Positions 25,690-35,467 of a stretch of 64,000 nucleotides of DNA are shown here, in pieces. Position 1 is the first letter of the stretch, and each line of letters begins with the position of its first letter. The notes below the pieces were generated by a model. It was not told where the DNA came from, did no database searches, and saw nothing but the letters and a program-made list of their open reading frames with translations. This DNA is from Terriglobia bacterium (GTDB lineage: Bacteria > Acidobacteriota > Terriglobia > Terriglobales > Acidobacteriaceae), in the NCBI GenBank assembly GCA_020073465.1, contig JAIQFC010000023.1:26194-90193 (forward strand), written 5' to 3'. The position numbers and the translations under genes are program-made.

Positions 25690-25923
25690 CTAGCTCCACA
25701 TTCGATTCCACGATTCAGAAGTATTTGACGGCGAAGGCGCAGCGCCGCCGCGCGTGGGCAGCACTTTATACCCGTCCGCGGAGCTCGGCTCCATGCCACC
25801 GTAGGCCATTTCCCGCGAGACCGGATCGAAGCGTCCCGCGAGCACCCCATAGCTCGCGGCCTGGACGTTTTCGTTGTCGGGAATGCTGTCAATGTGCGAA
25901 CCTGACAGGGAAGTCAGATCCGA
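25690..25923 (-). pseudogene. C-terminal gene remnant, family unrecognised
   Basis: An open frame of 77 codons ending at TAG 25690, with no start codon at its upstream end (TGA at 25924-25926). Codon use is like real genes here (GC-rich third positions) and the peptide looks native: it includes SGSHIDSIPDNENVQAASYG and GRFDPVSREMAYGGMEPSSA. The stretch GSHIDSIPD...YGVLAG faintly recalls M20 amidases, but the rest does not fit. I read it as the surviving 3' end of a deleted gene. Alternatively it is a chance frame. Confidence 0.35.
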
Positions 25924-25926
25924 TCA

Positions 25927-27228
25927 GTGGAGGGAATGAGCAGGGAAATGCCGTTGCGCTTTGAAATTCTCGTCATCGGTGGCGGGCCGGCGGGCATGGC
26001 GGCAGGTGTCCGTGCGGCCGAATGCGGCGCCCATGTGGGCATCGTCGACGACAATGCGAAGCTTGGAGGACAGATCTGGCGAGGCCAGTCTGACCAGCAG
26101 GGAAAAAGCGAGATGGCGCCATGGGCCGATCGCCTCCAGGCTGCCGGCGTTACGAAGCTCTGCGGGGTCCGCGTCTTTCACCAGCCTGAGGCGGGGGTCC
26201 TGCTGGCGGAAGGAACTGATGATCTCATTGAACTCCGCTATGAGAAAGTGGTGCTGGCAACGGGAGCGCGCGAACGGTTCTTGCCATTCCCAGGCTGGAC
26301 ACTGCCCAATGTGATGGGTGCGGGCGGTTTGCAGGCGATGGTGAAGAGCGGGCTTCCCATTCGCGGCAAGCGTGTCCTCGTGGCCGGCACAGGGCCGCTG
26401 TTGCTCGCGGTTGCAGCGTATCTCCGCACGCATGGAGCCGAGATCTCGATGATTTGCGAGCAGGCATCTTGGGCCAATCTCGCCGTTTTCGGTCTGTCCC
26501 TAGCAAGCCAGCCCCGCAAGGTTATGCAGGCGATTCAGCTGAAACGGGAACTGGCCGGAGTGCCGTTCGTCCCCAACAGTTGGCCGGTCGCCGCTCATGG
26601 TCAGCGGGCGCTCGAGAAGGTGACGATTGCGCGACGTGGAAAAACTGAGACCCTTCCCTGCGACTACCTCGCCTGCGGTTTCCATCTTGTTCCCAACGTC
26701 GAATTGCCGTTGCTGCTCGGTTGCCAGGTCCGCAACGGTTTTGTGACTGTCGATGAGTTTCAGAGAACCAGTCTGCCGGACGTCTTCTGCGCCGGTGAAC
26801 CAACCGGCATCGGCGGCGTCGAGTCAGCGCTTGTTGAAGGACAAATCGCCGGCCTCGCGGCGGCGCATCGCACCGCCGAGGCGCAAGAACTGTTTCGCGA
26901 GCGGGAGAAGGCTCGCCACTTCGCGCGAGTTCTGGACCAGACATTCCGTCTGCGTCCCGAACTTCGCACTCTGCCGCGACCCGAAACCATCGTTTGCCGC
27001 TGCGAAGACGTTCCGTACTCCCGCCTGCGCCAACACACCTCCTGGCGTGCGGGCAAGTTGCAGAGCCGCTGTGGCATGGGACCCTGCCAGGGGCGCATCT
27101 GCGGACCCGCAACTCAATTTCTTTTGAGCTGGGATCCCGATTCCGTGCGGCCGCCGGTCTTTCCCGCTCGCGTTGCGAGCCTGGCCACGGTCACCCAACA
27201 TTCGGGGGTACCCGGAGCGCAGGGATGA
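25927..27228 (+). CDS. FAD/NAD(P)-dependent oxidoreductase with 2Fe-2S BFD-like domain
   Basis: 433 residues. The FAD-binding motif is ILVIGGGPAGMAAGVRAAE; LATGARERFLPFPGWTLPNV and a second Rossmann motif VLVAGTGPLLLAVAAYLR follow. The C-terminus carries a BFD-like iron-sulphur site (VCRCEDV and CGMGPCQGRIC). This is the subunit type of opine oxidase/HcnB and D-hydroxyproline dehydrogenase complexes, which oxidise amino-acid-like substrates. The usual small 2Fe-2S and DAO-type partner subunits are not next to it. The stop overlaps the start of a DapA-like remnant by ATGA. The start is uncertain: GTG 25927, or ATG 25936 or 25948. Confidence 0.85.
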   Translation: MEGMSREMPLRFEILVIGGGPAGMAAGVRAAECGAHVGIVDDNAKLGGQIWRGQSDQQGKSEMAPWADRLQAAGVTKLCGVRVFHQPEAGVLLAEGTDDLIELRYEKVVLATGARERFLPFPGWTLPNVMGAGGLQAMVKSGLPIRGKRVLVAGTGPLLLAVAAYLRTHGAEISMICEQASWANLAVFGLSLASQPRKVMQAIQLKRELAGVPFVPNSWPVAAHGQRALEKVTIARRGKTETLPCDYLACGFHLVPNVELPLLLGCQVRNGFVTVDEFQRTSLPDVFCAGEPTGIGGVESALVEGQIAGLAAAHRTAEAQELFREREKARHFARVLDQTFRLRPELRTLPRPETIVCRCEDVPYSRLRQHTSWRAGKLQSRCGMGPCQGRICGPATQFLLSWDPDSVRPPVFPARVASLATVTQHSGVPGAQG

Positions 27229-27350
27229 ACTGGAAAGGTGTGTTGCCTGCGATAACAACTTGTTTCAGCGAGGATCTCCAGAGCTCTCCGGTTGGTCGAT
27301 CATTGGATTGTCGGTGCCCTCATTGTCCACCTACGGCACCGAGGAGTAAT
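27225..27350 (+). pseudogene. Truncated DapA-family (dihydrodipicolinate synthase-like) remnant
   Basis: The first 19 codons, starting at ATG 27225 and overlapping the oxidoreductase stop by ATGA, read MNWKGVLPAITTCFSEDLQ, the characteristic N-terminus of DapA-family aldolases/deaminases. After that the frame breaks down; another frame gives LVDHWIVGA, like the next conserved strand, before homology ends at about 27300. The remaining 270 or so residues are missing. The family member expected beside this oxidoreductase would be a hydroxyproline-pathway deaminase. Close coupling shows it was once part of the same operon. Confidence 0.6.
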
Positions 27351-27357
27351 CACGCCC

Positions 27358-28791
27358 TCATTGGGCAACTCCACTCTTGGCCGTCTTGAAGTCAGCGGTT
27401 CCAACTTTGATCACCGTGCCGCGCGGCTGAGGTTTTCCATCGTCTGATCCCTTCCCGTCGCCGGAAGCGGGTTTCTCAGCAGGAACTGGTTTCTCCGTCC
27501 AGATTCCATAGACGCGGCCGCCAAAGGCGGCGACTCCCGTGTAATCGCCGAAGAAAACGCCGCTAGCTTCGAACGGTTCCTGGGTCCAGGCGTAGTTGTC
27601 AAACTTCTGTCCGCCATCGGTTGAGCGGGCCAGGACCACAACTTGTTTTCGATTCTGGGGATCCCCGCGGCGGTCGTAGAAGAGAACGTTCGCCGTCCCG
27701 TCGACGGGGTCGACCGCAAGCCATTGGAAGAACTGCTCGGCGCCGTCATGAACCGGATCAGTGTTCACGCGTACTGGCGAACTCCAGGAGCGGCCCCCGG
27801 TGCTGGACGTCGAGCAGAAAACATCCAGATCGCCGTTACGGTAGTCGCTCCACGTAACATAGAGCCGGCGGCTTCGCGGATCCATGGCAATCTGCGGAAA
27901 CCCGTTCGCTCTCTCCAGCGTCTGCACCGCAAACATGATGGGTGCGGTGTGGAGGATGGGGCGAGCGCGGGAAAACTTCTTGCCACCATCGCGCGATGTA
28001 GTAAGCATGATGTCGTTGTCCTGGCTCCATACCACGTACAAAGTGCCGTCCGGCCCGACTGCGCCGGCAAATCCTTCGGCAGCTCCGTTGTCGTCACGCG
28101 GCAGACCGGGATGGCGGTCGATCTCGATCGGCTTGGACCAGGTCTGTCCGTTGTCCGTCGAGCGCGATAGCAGTATCTCGGAGTCCGTCAGCGTCCAGCG
28201 CGTCCACCCGACGTAGAGGTTTCCGGAGTAAGGGCCTTTGCTGACGTCGGACACGAGATACGGCTTGTCTTCAAACGGGATGCCGGGCTCGGTTGGATGC
28301 TCGATGATGGGAATGTGGTTCGCCTCCCAGGTTTTTCCACCGTCCAGCGAACGCCGCACGAATAGACCGCTGCGCGACGCATTGTGTCCCCAGTAGTTGA
28401 ACGAGCCCAACTTGTCGAATGCCATGTAGCAAATGAACGCGTGACCCTGGGTGTCGAACGCGACCGACACGTCGCCGGAGACCCGATAGTTCGACGGTTC
28501 CACTCCACTCGCTACTTGCCAGGTATGGCCAGAGTCATGCGAGTAGGCTGCATGGGCGTTGTCCTGAAACACGCCGATAACCTGCTGCGGATTGATTGGA
28601 TTCACTGCGATCGCCGGTTCAGTGAAGAATCCCGGCGTTGGAGTCAGAGTGAATACCTCGGCATCGGGTGCCTTTGTCAATTCCTGACCGCGTACCGGCT
28701 CAGCCAGACCGATAAGCACCGTGAACGCAGCGATCCCTGCGGCACAGCCCGCATATTTCCGGACCATCGTTACTCGCATTCTTTTCCCCAT
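27358..28791 (-). CDS. Secreted BNR/Asp-box repeat protein (sialidase-like propeller)
   Basis: 477 residues from ATG 28791, which follows an AGGAG site; longer frames upstream are not protein-like. A signal peptide (CAAGIAAFTVLIGLAEPVRG) leads into a beta-propeller with at least five Asp boxes: SHDSGHTW, SLDGGKTW, STDNGQTW, SRDGGKKF and STDGGQKF. A lysine/glycine/proline-rich linker precedes the tail. The fold is that of sialidases and Vps10-like propellers, but the catalytic arginine triad and tyrosine of sialidase cannot be confirmed, so an enzymatic role is open. It is likely periplasmic or extracellular. Confidence 0.83.
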   Translation of the reverse strand: MGKRMRVTMVRKYAGCAAGIAAFTVLIGLAEPVRGQELTKAPDAEVFTLTPTPGFFTEPAIAVNPINPQQVIGVFQDNAHAAYSHDSGHTWQVASGVEPSNYRVSGDVSVAFDTQGHAFICYMAFDKLGSFNYWGHNASRSGLFVRRSLDGGKTWEANHIPIIEHPTEPGIPFEDKPYLVSDVSKGPYSGNLYVGWTRWTLTDSEILLSRSTDNGQTWSKPIEIDRHPGLPRDDNGAAEGFAGAVGPDGTLYVVWSQDNDIMLTTSRDGGKKFSRARPILHTAPIMFAVQTLERANGFPQIAMDPRSRRLYVTWSDYRNGDLDVFCSTSSTGGRSWSSPVRVNTDPVHDGAEQFFQWLAVDPVDGTANVLFYDRRGDPQNRKQVVVLARSTDGGQKFDNYAWTQEPFEASGVFFGDYTGVAAFGGRVYGIWTEKPVPAEKPASGDGKGSDDGKPQPRGTVIKVGTADFKTAKSGVAQ

Positions 28792-28832
28792 GAAGCAAGT
28801 CTCCTGATCTGATGTTGTGGCCTGAGAACTTA

Positions 28833-29816
28833 TCACCAGCGTGGATGAACCTGGGCACTGATTTTTTGATCGTAGATGCGGCGGACCTGGGCCATTGTTT
28901 CTGTGGCAATGGCGGGCAGATCGGATGCGTGGCAGTTGTCCGCAACCTGCTCCGGCCGCCTGCCGCCGGGGATGGCGCAGGTCACCGCATCGAACATGAG
29001 AATCCATCGCAGCGCGAACTGGCTCATGGAAACGCCCGCTGGCAACAGCCGGCGGACTTCCTCGACGGATTCGAGACCAGTCGCGAAGTCGACACCAGAA
29101 AATGTCTCACCCACGTCGAACGCTTCGCCGTGACGGTTGAAGTTGCGGTGATCATCGGCCACGAACTTGGAATCCGGACGAAACTTTCCCGTGAGCAGAC
29201 CGCTGGCCAGCGGCACGCGCGCCAGAATTCCGACTTGCTTTTGCTTGGCTTGCGAGAAGAAGAGCTCCGCCGGCCGCTGGCGGAAGCAGTTGAAGATGAT
29301 TTGCACCGTCTGCACGTTGGGGTACTCGATAGCCTTCAACGCCTCTTCCACCCGCTCAACGCTCACGCCGTAGTAGCGAATCTTGCCTGCCGTCACCATA
29401 TCATCGAGTATGCCGAACACCTCCGGCCGGTAGTACAGATCGGTGGGCGGACAGTGAAGCTGCAGCAGATCGAGGCTGTCGCTCTGGAGATTCGCCAGAC
29501 TGTCTTCCACCCATGCGGTGAGATTCTCGCGACTGTAACCGGCGACGAGCTGGCGCGGCAAGCGCCTCCCGGCTTTTGTGGCGACGACAATTTCTTCCTT
29601 AAGGCTCTTCTTCAGTTGCGCGATGAGACGCTCGCTGCGGCCGTCGCCGTAGACGTCGGCTGTGTCGATGAAATTGACGCCTGAATCGATCGCCTTGTAC
29701 AGCGTCGCGAGCGCGTCCTCGTCCGAAACATGTCCCCATGCCCCGCCAATGGCCCAGGCACCAAAGCTGATCTCCGATACTTTCCACCCGGTTCGACCGA
29801 GCGTGCGGTATTGCAT
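28833..29816 (-). CDS. Aldo/keto reductase
   Basis: 327 residues, a TIM-barrel NADPH-dependent oxidoreductase. The catalytic tetrad is visible: Asp and Tyr in FIDTADVYGDG, Lys in VVATKAG and His in LLQLHCPP. The cofactor-binding end reads AIPGGRRPEQVADNC. It reduces aldehydes or ketones (often sugar-derived); the substrate is unknown. It ends 41 bases before the BNR protein on the same strand, so the two may be co-transcribed. Confidence 0.9.
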   Translation of the reverse strand: MQYRTLGRTGWKVSEISFGAWAIGGAWGHVSDEDALATLYKAIDSGVNFIDTADVYGDGRSERLIAQLKKSLKEEIVVATKAGRRLPRQLVAGYSRENLTAWVEDSLANLQSDSLDLLQLHCPPTDLYYRPEVFGILDDMVTAGKIRYYGVSVERVEEALKAIEYPNVQTVQIIFNCFRQRPAELFFSQAKQKQVGILARVPLASGLLTGKFRPDSKFVADDHRNFNRHGEAFDVGETFSGVDFATGLESVEEVRRLLPAGVSMSQFALRWILMFDAVTCAIPGGRRPEQVADNCHASDLPAIATETMAQVRRIYDQKISAQVHPRW

Positions 29817-29983
29817 GATCCTGACACCCCCTGCAGCCGGGCCCTTCGGCCCAACCGCCGTAACAGATTACTATGCGTCGGGGAATTCAGCCTGAGTGGA
29901 GTGCTTCGGCTGCATGGCTTAGCAAGGCAACGTGGGTTGAATTGAGGAGCAATCGGCAGGCGAGACAGCGGCCGTAGTCTCAG

Positions 29984-32266
29984 CTACCGCTGTCGAAGGC
30001 GATGAGCTGCGACCAGTACTTGGCCCAGGCTCAGACCGCCATCCCCGGCAGGGACTTCCGAGTGCGTGAATACCTCAAAGCCCTCGCCTTCGAGTCGCGA
30101 GCGCAGGTTCGTGAGCAGGTACGCGTTGTGGAACGTTCCGCCACTCAGGCACACACGATTCAGAGAGGAACGCTGACGAAGAAGGTCGGCGATGTGAACA
30201 AAGATGTTCACCAGCCCGTTGTGAAATTGCCGGCTGATGGCCGAAACGGATATTCCTCGTTCGATGTCGTCAACCAGAGCCTCAAACAGCGGCTTGGTGC
30301 CGATCCTCCAGCAGTCTCCGTCGGTGAGCAGTTGCATCGGATAAGAGCCGTTGCCATCCGACCGTTCCATTGCCATTTCAAGCTCGATCGCCGCCTGGGC
30401 TTCGTAGTTCACCTCTTGCCGGATTCCGGCCAGCGCGGCAACCGCGTCGAACAGCCGCCCGCAGCTTGAGGTCAGCGGAGAATTCACCCCACGATCAGTT
30501 ATCCGCAACAGCAGATCAACCTTCTTGCGATCGAGTTGCTGCACGAACGGCAGCTTCATTTCCCGGAAGGCTTCTCCGAAATGATGGGCCAGGTAGCTCA
30601 CCGCCATGCGCCACGGCTCACGGATGGCGGCGCTTCCGCCCGGCATGGGTACATACTCGAAGTGCGCGGCGCGCTCAAACTTGTCGTAATCAGCAATCAG
30701 GACCTCGCCACCCCAGACCTGTCCGTCGGTGCCATAACCAGTGCCGTCCAGCGCAAAGCCAATAACCGGACCGGCGATTCCATTCTCGCCCATGCAACTG
30801 GCGATGTGCGCGTGGTGATGCTGCACTCCCATCAATTCCACACCCGTCTGCTGGAGCGCCCACTTCGTCGAAAAATAGTCAGGATGCAGATCGTAGGCGA
30901 CGATTGCCGGACTGATCTCTAGAATTCTCTGGAGGTGTGCCACGGTCTGCTCGAAGAACTTGTAGCTCTCCAGATTCTCCAGGTCGCCGATGTGCTGGCT
31001 GAGAAAGACGCGATCGCCGTCACTCACACTGATGGTGTTCTTCAGTTCGCCGCCCACTCCGAGGATTTGCGGGATCTCTTCCTTCAGAAACACCGGAACG
31101 GGAACGTAGCCGCGCGATCTCCGCATCTGCCGCGGTCTTCCGGACACGACCCGGACAACTGAGTCATCGCAGCGCAGCAGGATGTCGCGGTTGTGGACAA
31201 GAAAGTGGTCCGCTAGTCCACTCAGCCGCGCGAGAGCTTCCTGATTATCAATCGCAATCGGCTCTTCGCTGAGATTGCCGCTGGTCATGACCAGCGCGAG
31301 AAAGTTACCTTCGGCAAACAAAAGATAATGCAGGGGCGTGTAAGGCAGAAATACGCCGAGGTCACGGTTCGACGGCGCAACCTCTCCGGCGATGGGACTT
31401 GAAGCTTTGCGCTGCAACAGCACGACGGGCCGCTGGATCGATCGCAGGGCTTGCCGGGCAGCGTCATCGACCTCGCATAGCCTCTGGACCGTCTCCAGAT
31501 TAGGCGCCATGATCGCAAACGGTTTCTCGACTCGCCGTTTACGCTCACGCAGCAGCGCGACGGCCGCCGCGTTCGTCGCGTCGACCGCAAGGTGAAACCC
31601 GCCCAGCCCTTTTACCGCCACCACATGACCGGCTCTTAGCACGGTCGCAGTGTCGGCGATCGGGTCTCGACTCGCGACACGCGTCCCATTCTTGTCCCAC
31701 AGTTCCAACTGAGGCCCACAGTCCCAGCAGGCATTGGGTTGAGCATGAAAACGGCGATTCAACGGATCCTCATACTCCGCCTGACACGCCGGGCACATGG
31801 GAAACACTGCCATCGAAGTGTGCGGCCGGTCGTAGGGGATGTCGCGCACGATTGTGAATCGCGGCCCACAATTCGTGCAGTTGATAAACGGATAGCGATG
31901 GCGCCGGTCCGTCGGGTCCAGCATCTCGCGCAGGCAGTCGTCACAAACCGCAATGTCGGGGGAGATGAGAGTGTGAACTGCCTCGCCCCGCTGGCTCGCT
32001 AGGATGCGGAATTCGCGGTCGCCATTGCAGGGCAGGTCGCGCACGGTCACGTCGGTGATTCGTGCCAGCGGTGGCGCCTGGCGGGGAAGGCAGCTGACGA
32101 AATCATCTACCGCTTGAGCTGGGCCCTGGATTTCAATGGTGACGCCGGAAGGTGTGTTGCTAACGTTGCCGCTGAGTTGGCGTTCAGTGGCGAGGCGATA
32201 GATATAGGGCCGGAATCCCACGCCCTGCACGATCCCGCAAACATCGATTCGCCGTCGGACTTGCAT
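29984..32266 (-). CDS. hypF: Carbamoyltransferase HypF
   Basis: 760 residues with the full HypF domain order. An acylphosphatase domain (GIVQGVGFRPYIYR) is followed by two zinc fingers (CDDCLREML...CTNCGPRF and CPACQAEY...CWDCGPQL). A YrdC-like domain comes next (VVAVKGLGGFHLAVDATN), then a Kae1-like C-terminal domain (VQHHHAHIASCMGENG, GFALDGTGYGTDGQVWGGE). It makes the carbamoyl adduct from carbamoyl phosphate and ATP and passes it to HypE for cyanide ligand synthesis on the NiFe centre. Last gene of the hydrogenase operon, 7 bases after hypB. Confidence 0.96.
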   Translation of the reverse strand: MQVRRRIDVCGIVQGVGFRPYIYRLATERQLSGNVSNTPSGVTIEIQGPAQAVDDFVSCLPRQAPPLARITDVTVRDLPCNGDREFRILASQRGEAVHTLISPDIAVCDDCLREMLDPTDRRHRYPFINCTNCGPRFTIVRDIPYDRPHTSMAVFPMCPACQAEYEDPLNRRFHAQPNACWDCGPQLELWDKNGTRVASRDPIADTATVLRAGHVVAVKGLGGFHLAVDATNAAAVALLRERKRRVEKPFAIMAPNLETVQRLCEVDDAARQALRSIQRPVVLLQRKASSPIAGEVAPSNRDLGVFLPYTPLHYLLFAEGNFLALVMTSGNLSEEPIAIDNQEALARLSGLADHFLVHNRDILLRCDDSVVRVVSGRPRQMRRSRGYVPVPVFLKEEIPQILGVGGELKNTISVSDGDRVFLSQHIGDLENLESYKFFEQTVAHLQRILEISPAIVAYDLHPDYFSTKWALQQTGVELMGVQHHHAHIASCMGENGIAGPVIGFALDGTGYGTDGQVWGGEVLIADYDKFERAAHFEYVPMPGGSAAIREPWRMAVSYLAHHFGEAFREMKLPFVQQLDRKKVDLLLRITDRGVNSPLTSSCGRLFDAVAALAGIRQEVNYEAQAAIELEMAMERSDGNGSYPMQLLTDGDCWRIGTKPLFEALVDDIERGISVSAISRQFHNGLVNIFVHIADLLRQRSSLNRVCLSGGTFHNAYLLTNLRSRLEGEGFEVFTHSEVPAGDGGLSLGQVLVAAHRLRQR

Positions 32267-32273
32267 GTGCCAT

Positions 32274-32948
32274 TCAAGCCACCGGCTGGGCCTTCACCGC
32301 GTGCGCTCTGCGCTGCTCCAGCCACGTCATCCACTCGCCCATGCCGCTTCCGGTCGTAGCGGAGACTCTCACGCTCTGCATGCCAGGATGGACGCGGCGC
32401 GCGTTCTCCTCTGCCACAGCGATGTCGAAGGGAACGTAGGGCAGCAGGTCGACCTTCGTCAGCACGAGCAGTTCGGACTTGAAGAAGATTGACGGATACT
32501 TCAGCGGCTTGTCCTCACCTTCGGTCACGCTGAGCAGCACGATTTTGGCGTTTTCCCCTAGATCGTAGCTCGAGGGACAGACCAGGTTTCCGACGTTCTC
32601 GATGAACAGAAGATCGATCTCTTCCAGTTTCCAGTCGGCGAGATGCCGATCGATCATGCGCGCGTCGAGATGGCAAGTGCCCCCGGTCGTAATCTGCTTG
32701 GTGGGAAACCCGAAGCGCCGCAGCCGTGCGGCGTCATTCTCCGTTTGAATATCGCCGGTCAGCACCGCGACGCGGTCATTTCCCGGCAGGCTCTCCAGAG
32801 TTCTTTCCAGCAGACTGGTCTTGCCGGAACCGGGAGAGCTGATCAGGTTGAGGCAGAGCGTGCCGTGCTCTCGAAACCGTTCCCGAAGCTCGCCGGCGAT
32901 CCGGTCATTCTCGCTCAGAACCTTCTTCTCAAGCGGGACTCGGTTCAT
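32274..32948 (-). CDS. hypB: Hydrogenase nickel-incorporation GTPase HypB
   Basis: 224 residues. The SIMIBI GTPase core shows the P-loop SSPGSGKTSLLE, switch and metal residues in GDIQTENDA and GGTCHLDARM, the FIENVGNLVCP motif and NKXD-like LTKVDLL. It hydrolyses GTP during nickel insertion with HypA. No N-terminal histidine-rich or CxxCGC high-affinity nickel site is seen, so it is the short form. ATG 32948 gives MNRVPLEKKVL and overlaps hypA by 20 bases; the longer ATG 33002 would add an unnatural tryptophan-rich leader. Confidence 0.95.
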   Translation of the reverse strand: MNRVPLEKKVLSENDRIAGELRERFREHGTLCLNLISSPGSGKTSLLERTLESLPGNDRVAVLTGDIQTENDAARLRRFGFPTKQITTGGTCHLDARMIDRHLADWKLEEIDLLFIENVGNLVCPSSYDLGENAKIVLLSVTEGEDKPLKYPSIFFKSELLVLTKVDLLPYVPFDIAVAEENARRVHPGMQSVRVSATTGSGMGEWMTWLEQRRAHAVKAQPVA

Positions 32949-33291
32949 GTTCCTCCACCTCCAGATATGCCATCTCCAGCTCGTCTCCGCTGATGCATTC
33001 ACTGTTCAGCTTTCCGCATTGCGGACAGGTAAAGTCATAATCTTTCACGTTGAAGTCCGTGTGGCAGTCCCGGCAGCGATGCCGCCGCGGACGAATCTCG
33101 ATCTCCAGTTCCAGCGACTCCAGATCGGTCTCCTTGGTCAGCGCCTCGAAACAAAAGCGCAGAGATTCGGGATCGACAGCAGCCAACTCGCCGATCCGCA
33201 GCCCGACTTTGCGCGGACTCGACCCAGGATAGCGGGCCGCTTCCGTGCGGACGGCTTCGATCACCGAGTTGGCAATTCCCATCTCGTGCAT
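32929..33291 (-). CDS. hypA: Hydrogenase nickel chaperone HypA
   Basis: 120 residues. It begins MHEMGIANSVIEAV, where His2 is the conserved nickel ligand, and has the zinc site CRDC...CPQCG. It delivers nickel to the large subunit together with HypB. ATG 33291 is required to place His2 correctly; an upstream ATG in frame is ignored. It lies 7 bases after hypE and overlaps hypB. Confidence 0.95.
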   Translation of the reverse strand: MHEMGIANSVIEAVRTEAARYPGSSPRKVGLRIGELAAVDPESLRFCFEALTKETDLESLELEIEIRPRRHRCRDCHTDFNVKDYDFTCPQCGKLNSECISGDELEMAYLEVEEHEPSPA

Positions 33292-33298
33292 GACTCTG

Positions 33299-34360
33299 TC
33301 AGCAAATGCGCGGCAATTGATCTCCCGCCAGCATGTCCACAATTCGGGTCGTGCCCAGGGGTGTTCGCATCACGACGAGCCCTGGATTCTTCTCCGTCAC
33401 TGTGCCGATGATCTGCGCGTCTTTCCCGAGGGGATGCCGCCGCATGGCCGCCAGCACAGTTTCTGCCACGCTGGGTTCCACAATCGCGACCAGCTTGCCT
33501 TCATTCGCGACATACAGCGGGTCTAATCCCAGCAGCTCGCATGCCCCTTTTACCTCGTCGCGGATCGGGATCGCGCGCTCGATCAGTTCGATTCCCACTC
33601 GCGACTGCGCCGCAATCTCGTTCAATGTGCTGGAGAGCCCGCCGCGCGTGGGATCCCGCATGCAGCGGATATCACCAGTGACCTTAAGCATTTCGGCGAC
33701 CAGAGTGTGCAATGCTGCACTGTCGCTCTGGATTGCGCTCTCGAATTCCAGACCTTCCCGCTGCGCGAGAATGGCAATTCCGTGGTCGCCGATCGACCCG
33801 CTTAACAAAACCTTGTCGCCGGGCCGGGCGCGGTCTGCCGACATCTCAAGTCCGTCGGGCACCAGGCCGATTCCGGTCGTGTTTATGAAGAGCCCGTCGC
33901 CGCTGCCTTTCTCGACGACCTTGGTGTCTCCCGTGACCACCTGCACGCCAGCAGAATCTGCCGCCTTGTGAAGCGACTCGACCACGCGCCGCAGCACGTC
34001 CATCGATAGACCTTCTTCAAGGATGAAGGCCGCGCTGAGGAACAGTGGCTGGGCGCCGCCCATGGCGAGGTCGTTGACCGTACCGTGCACCGCCAAAGAT
34101 CCGATGTCGCCACCGGGGAAGAACAACGGCTTCACTACGAAGGAGTCCGTGGTGATTGCAATCCGCGAGCCGTTCACTTGGACGATAGCCTGGTCGTCGA
34201 GTTTCGACAGAGCAGGGTTCTTGAAGGCAGGCAGGAAGACATCCCGAACCAGCTCGGCGCTGAGCTTTCCTCCGCTGCCGTGGCCCAGAAGAATCGTGTC
34301 TTTCGCAGGCAGAGGTGTGGGGCAACTCATCTCAGCAATCGTTTTCAGCACCTCTGCCAT
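33299..34360 (-). CDS. hypE: Hydrogenase maturation protein HypE
   Basis: 353 residues. A PurM/AIRS-fold protein beginning with the glycine-rich motif LLGHGSGGKLSAEL, with DDQAIVQVNGSRIAITTDSFVV and TGDTKVV. It ends in PRIC, whose terminal cysteine receives the carbamoyl group from HypF and is dehydrated to thiocyanate. The cysteine is present, so the protein should be functional. It lies 9 bases after hypD. Confidence 0.96.
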   Translation of the reverse strand: MAEVLKTIAEMSCPTPLPAKDTILLGHGSGGKLSAELVRDVFLPAFKNPALSKLDDQAIVQVNGSRIAITTDSFVVKPLFFPGGDIGSLAVHGTVNDLAMGGAQPLFLSAAFILEEGLSMDVLRRVVESLHKAADSAGVQVVTGDTKVVEKGSGDGLFINTTGIGLVPDGLEMSADRARPGDKVLLSGSIGDHGIAILAQREGLEFESAIQSDSAALHTLVAEMLKVTGDIRCMRDPTRGGLSSTLNEIAAQSRVGIELIERAIPIRDEVKGACELLGLDPLYVANEGKLVAIVEPSVAETVLAAMRRHPLGKDAQIIGTVTEKNPGLVVMRTPLGTTRIVDMLAGDQLPRIC

Positions 34361-34369
34361 CCCTGTTCC

Positions 34370-35467
34370 TCAGCTTGCTACGGTATGCCTCCGGTAATGG
34401 TAGTACGCGGCGCATGCACCCTCGGCGGAGACCATCGGCGCGCCGAGCGGATTCTCGGGCGTACAGCGCATGGCGAACGCCGGACAATCCGTCGGTTTCT
34501 TCAATCCTTGCAGAACCATCGCGCTGATGCATTCTGCAGGCTCGTCGGCGGTGACCAGCTGGAGGTCGAAGACTTTGTTGGCATCGTGGGCTCTGTACTC
34601 CTCACGCAGCCGCAACCCGCTATTCGGAATCGGACCAATGCCCCGCCACTTCTGATCGGCAACCTCAAATACTTCTTTCATGATCTGCTGCGCCGCAAGG
34701 TTGCCGGCATAGCTGACCGAGCGCACGTACTGGTTCTCGATGCGCGCCTCTCCTTGTTCCAGTTGCTTCACCAGCATCAGGACGGCTTCCAGCAGATCCG
34801 CCGGCTCAAAACCGCCAACCACGATGGGCACGGCGAAGTCGCGAACCAGCGCTTCGTACTCCTGAAATCCCATCACCGTGCAGACATGACCGGGCGCGAT
34901 AAAAGCTTGTACGCGATTCTGCCGCGAGGTCATCAGCGCACGGATCGCGGGTGGAACCAGCACATGCGACACCAGCATCGAAAAGTTCTTCAGCCCTTCG
35001 CGCTTCGCCTGGAAGGCCGCCATGGCATTGGGCGGCGCCGTCGTCTCAAAGCCGATCGCCAGGAAAACAACTTTGCGGTCAGGGTTCGCACGGGCAACCT
35101 TCACGGCTTCCAACGGCGAATACGCGATTCGGACATCCCCACCCTGGGCTTTCGCTCGGAACAAGTCTGAATTCGACCCGGGAACCCGCAGCATGTCGCC
35201 ATACGAGACGAGTGTCACGTCCGGGCGCAGGGCCAGCGCAATGGCCTTGTCGATGGTTTCGAGCGGAGTGACGCACACCGGACAGCCCGGCCCGTGCACC
35301 AGTTCAATCTCGGGGGGCAGAAGTTCGTCGAGGCCATAACGCATGATGGTGTGGGTCTGCCCGCCACAGATTTCCATCAACACCCAGGGGCGAGTCACGC
35401 AGCGGGTGATCTCTGCGACCAGGCCGTGTGCAATGCGCTCATCGCGGTACTCGTCGAGGTATTTCAT
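34370..35467 (-). CDS. hypD: Hydrogenase maturation protein HypD
   Basis: 365 residues. Conserved HypD motifs are visible: [36 protein letters not shown] and PGHVCTVMG, with the later cysteines that bind the 4Fe-4S cluster. With HypC it forms the scaffold on which Fe(CN)2CO is assembled. The ATG overlaps the hypC stop by ATGA. Confidence 0.96.
   Translation of the reverse strand: MKYLDEYRDERIAHGLVAEITRCVTRPWVLMEICGGQTHTIMRYGLDELLPPEIELVHGPGCPVCVTPLETIDKAIALALRPDVTLVSYGDMLRVPGSNSDLFRAKAQGGDVRIAYSPLEAVKVARANPDRKVVFLAIGFETTAPPNAMAAFQAKREGLKNFSMLVSHVLVPPAIRALMTSRQNRVQAFIAPGHVCTVMGFQEYEALVRDFAVPIVVGGFEPADLLEAVLMLVKQLEQGEARIENQYVRSVSYAGNLAAQQIMKEVFEVADQKWRGIGPIPNSGLRLREEYRAHDANKVFDLQLVTADEPAECISAMVLQGLKKPTDCPAFAMRCTPENPLGAPMVSAEGACAAYYHYRRHTVAS

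Noticed and set aside
25690..25923. The minus-strand remnant as part of an M20-type amidase
   Set aside because: Only the GSHIDSIPD segment is reminiscent; the following residues do not fit that family, so I left the remnant unassigned.
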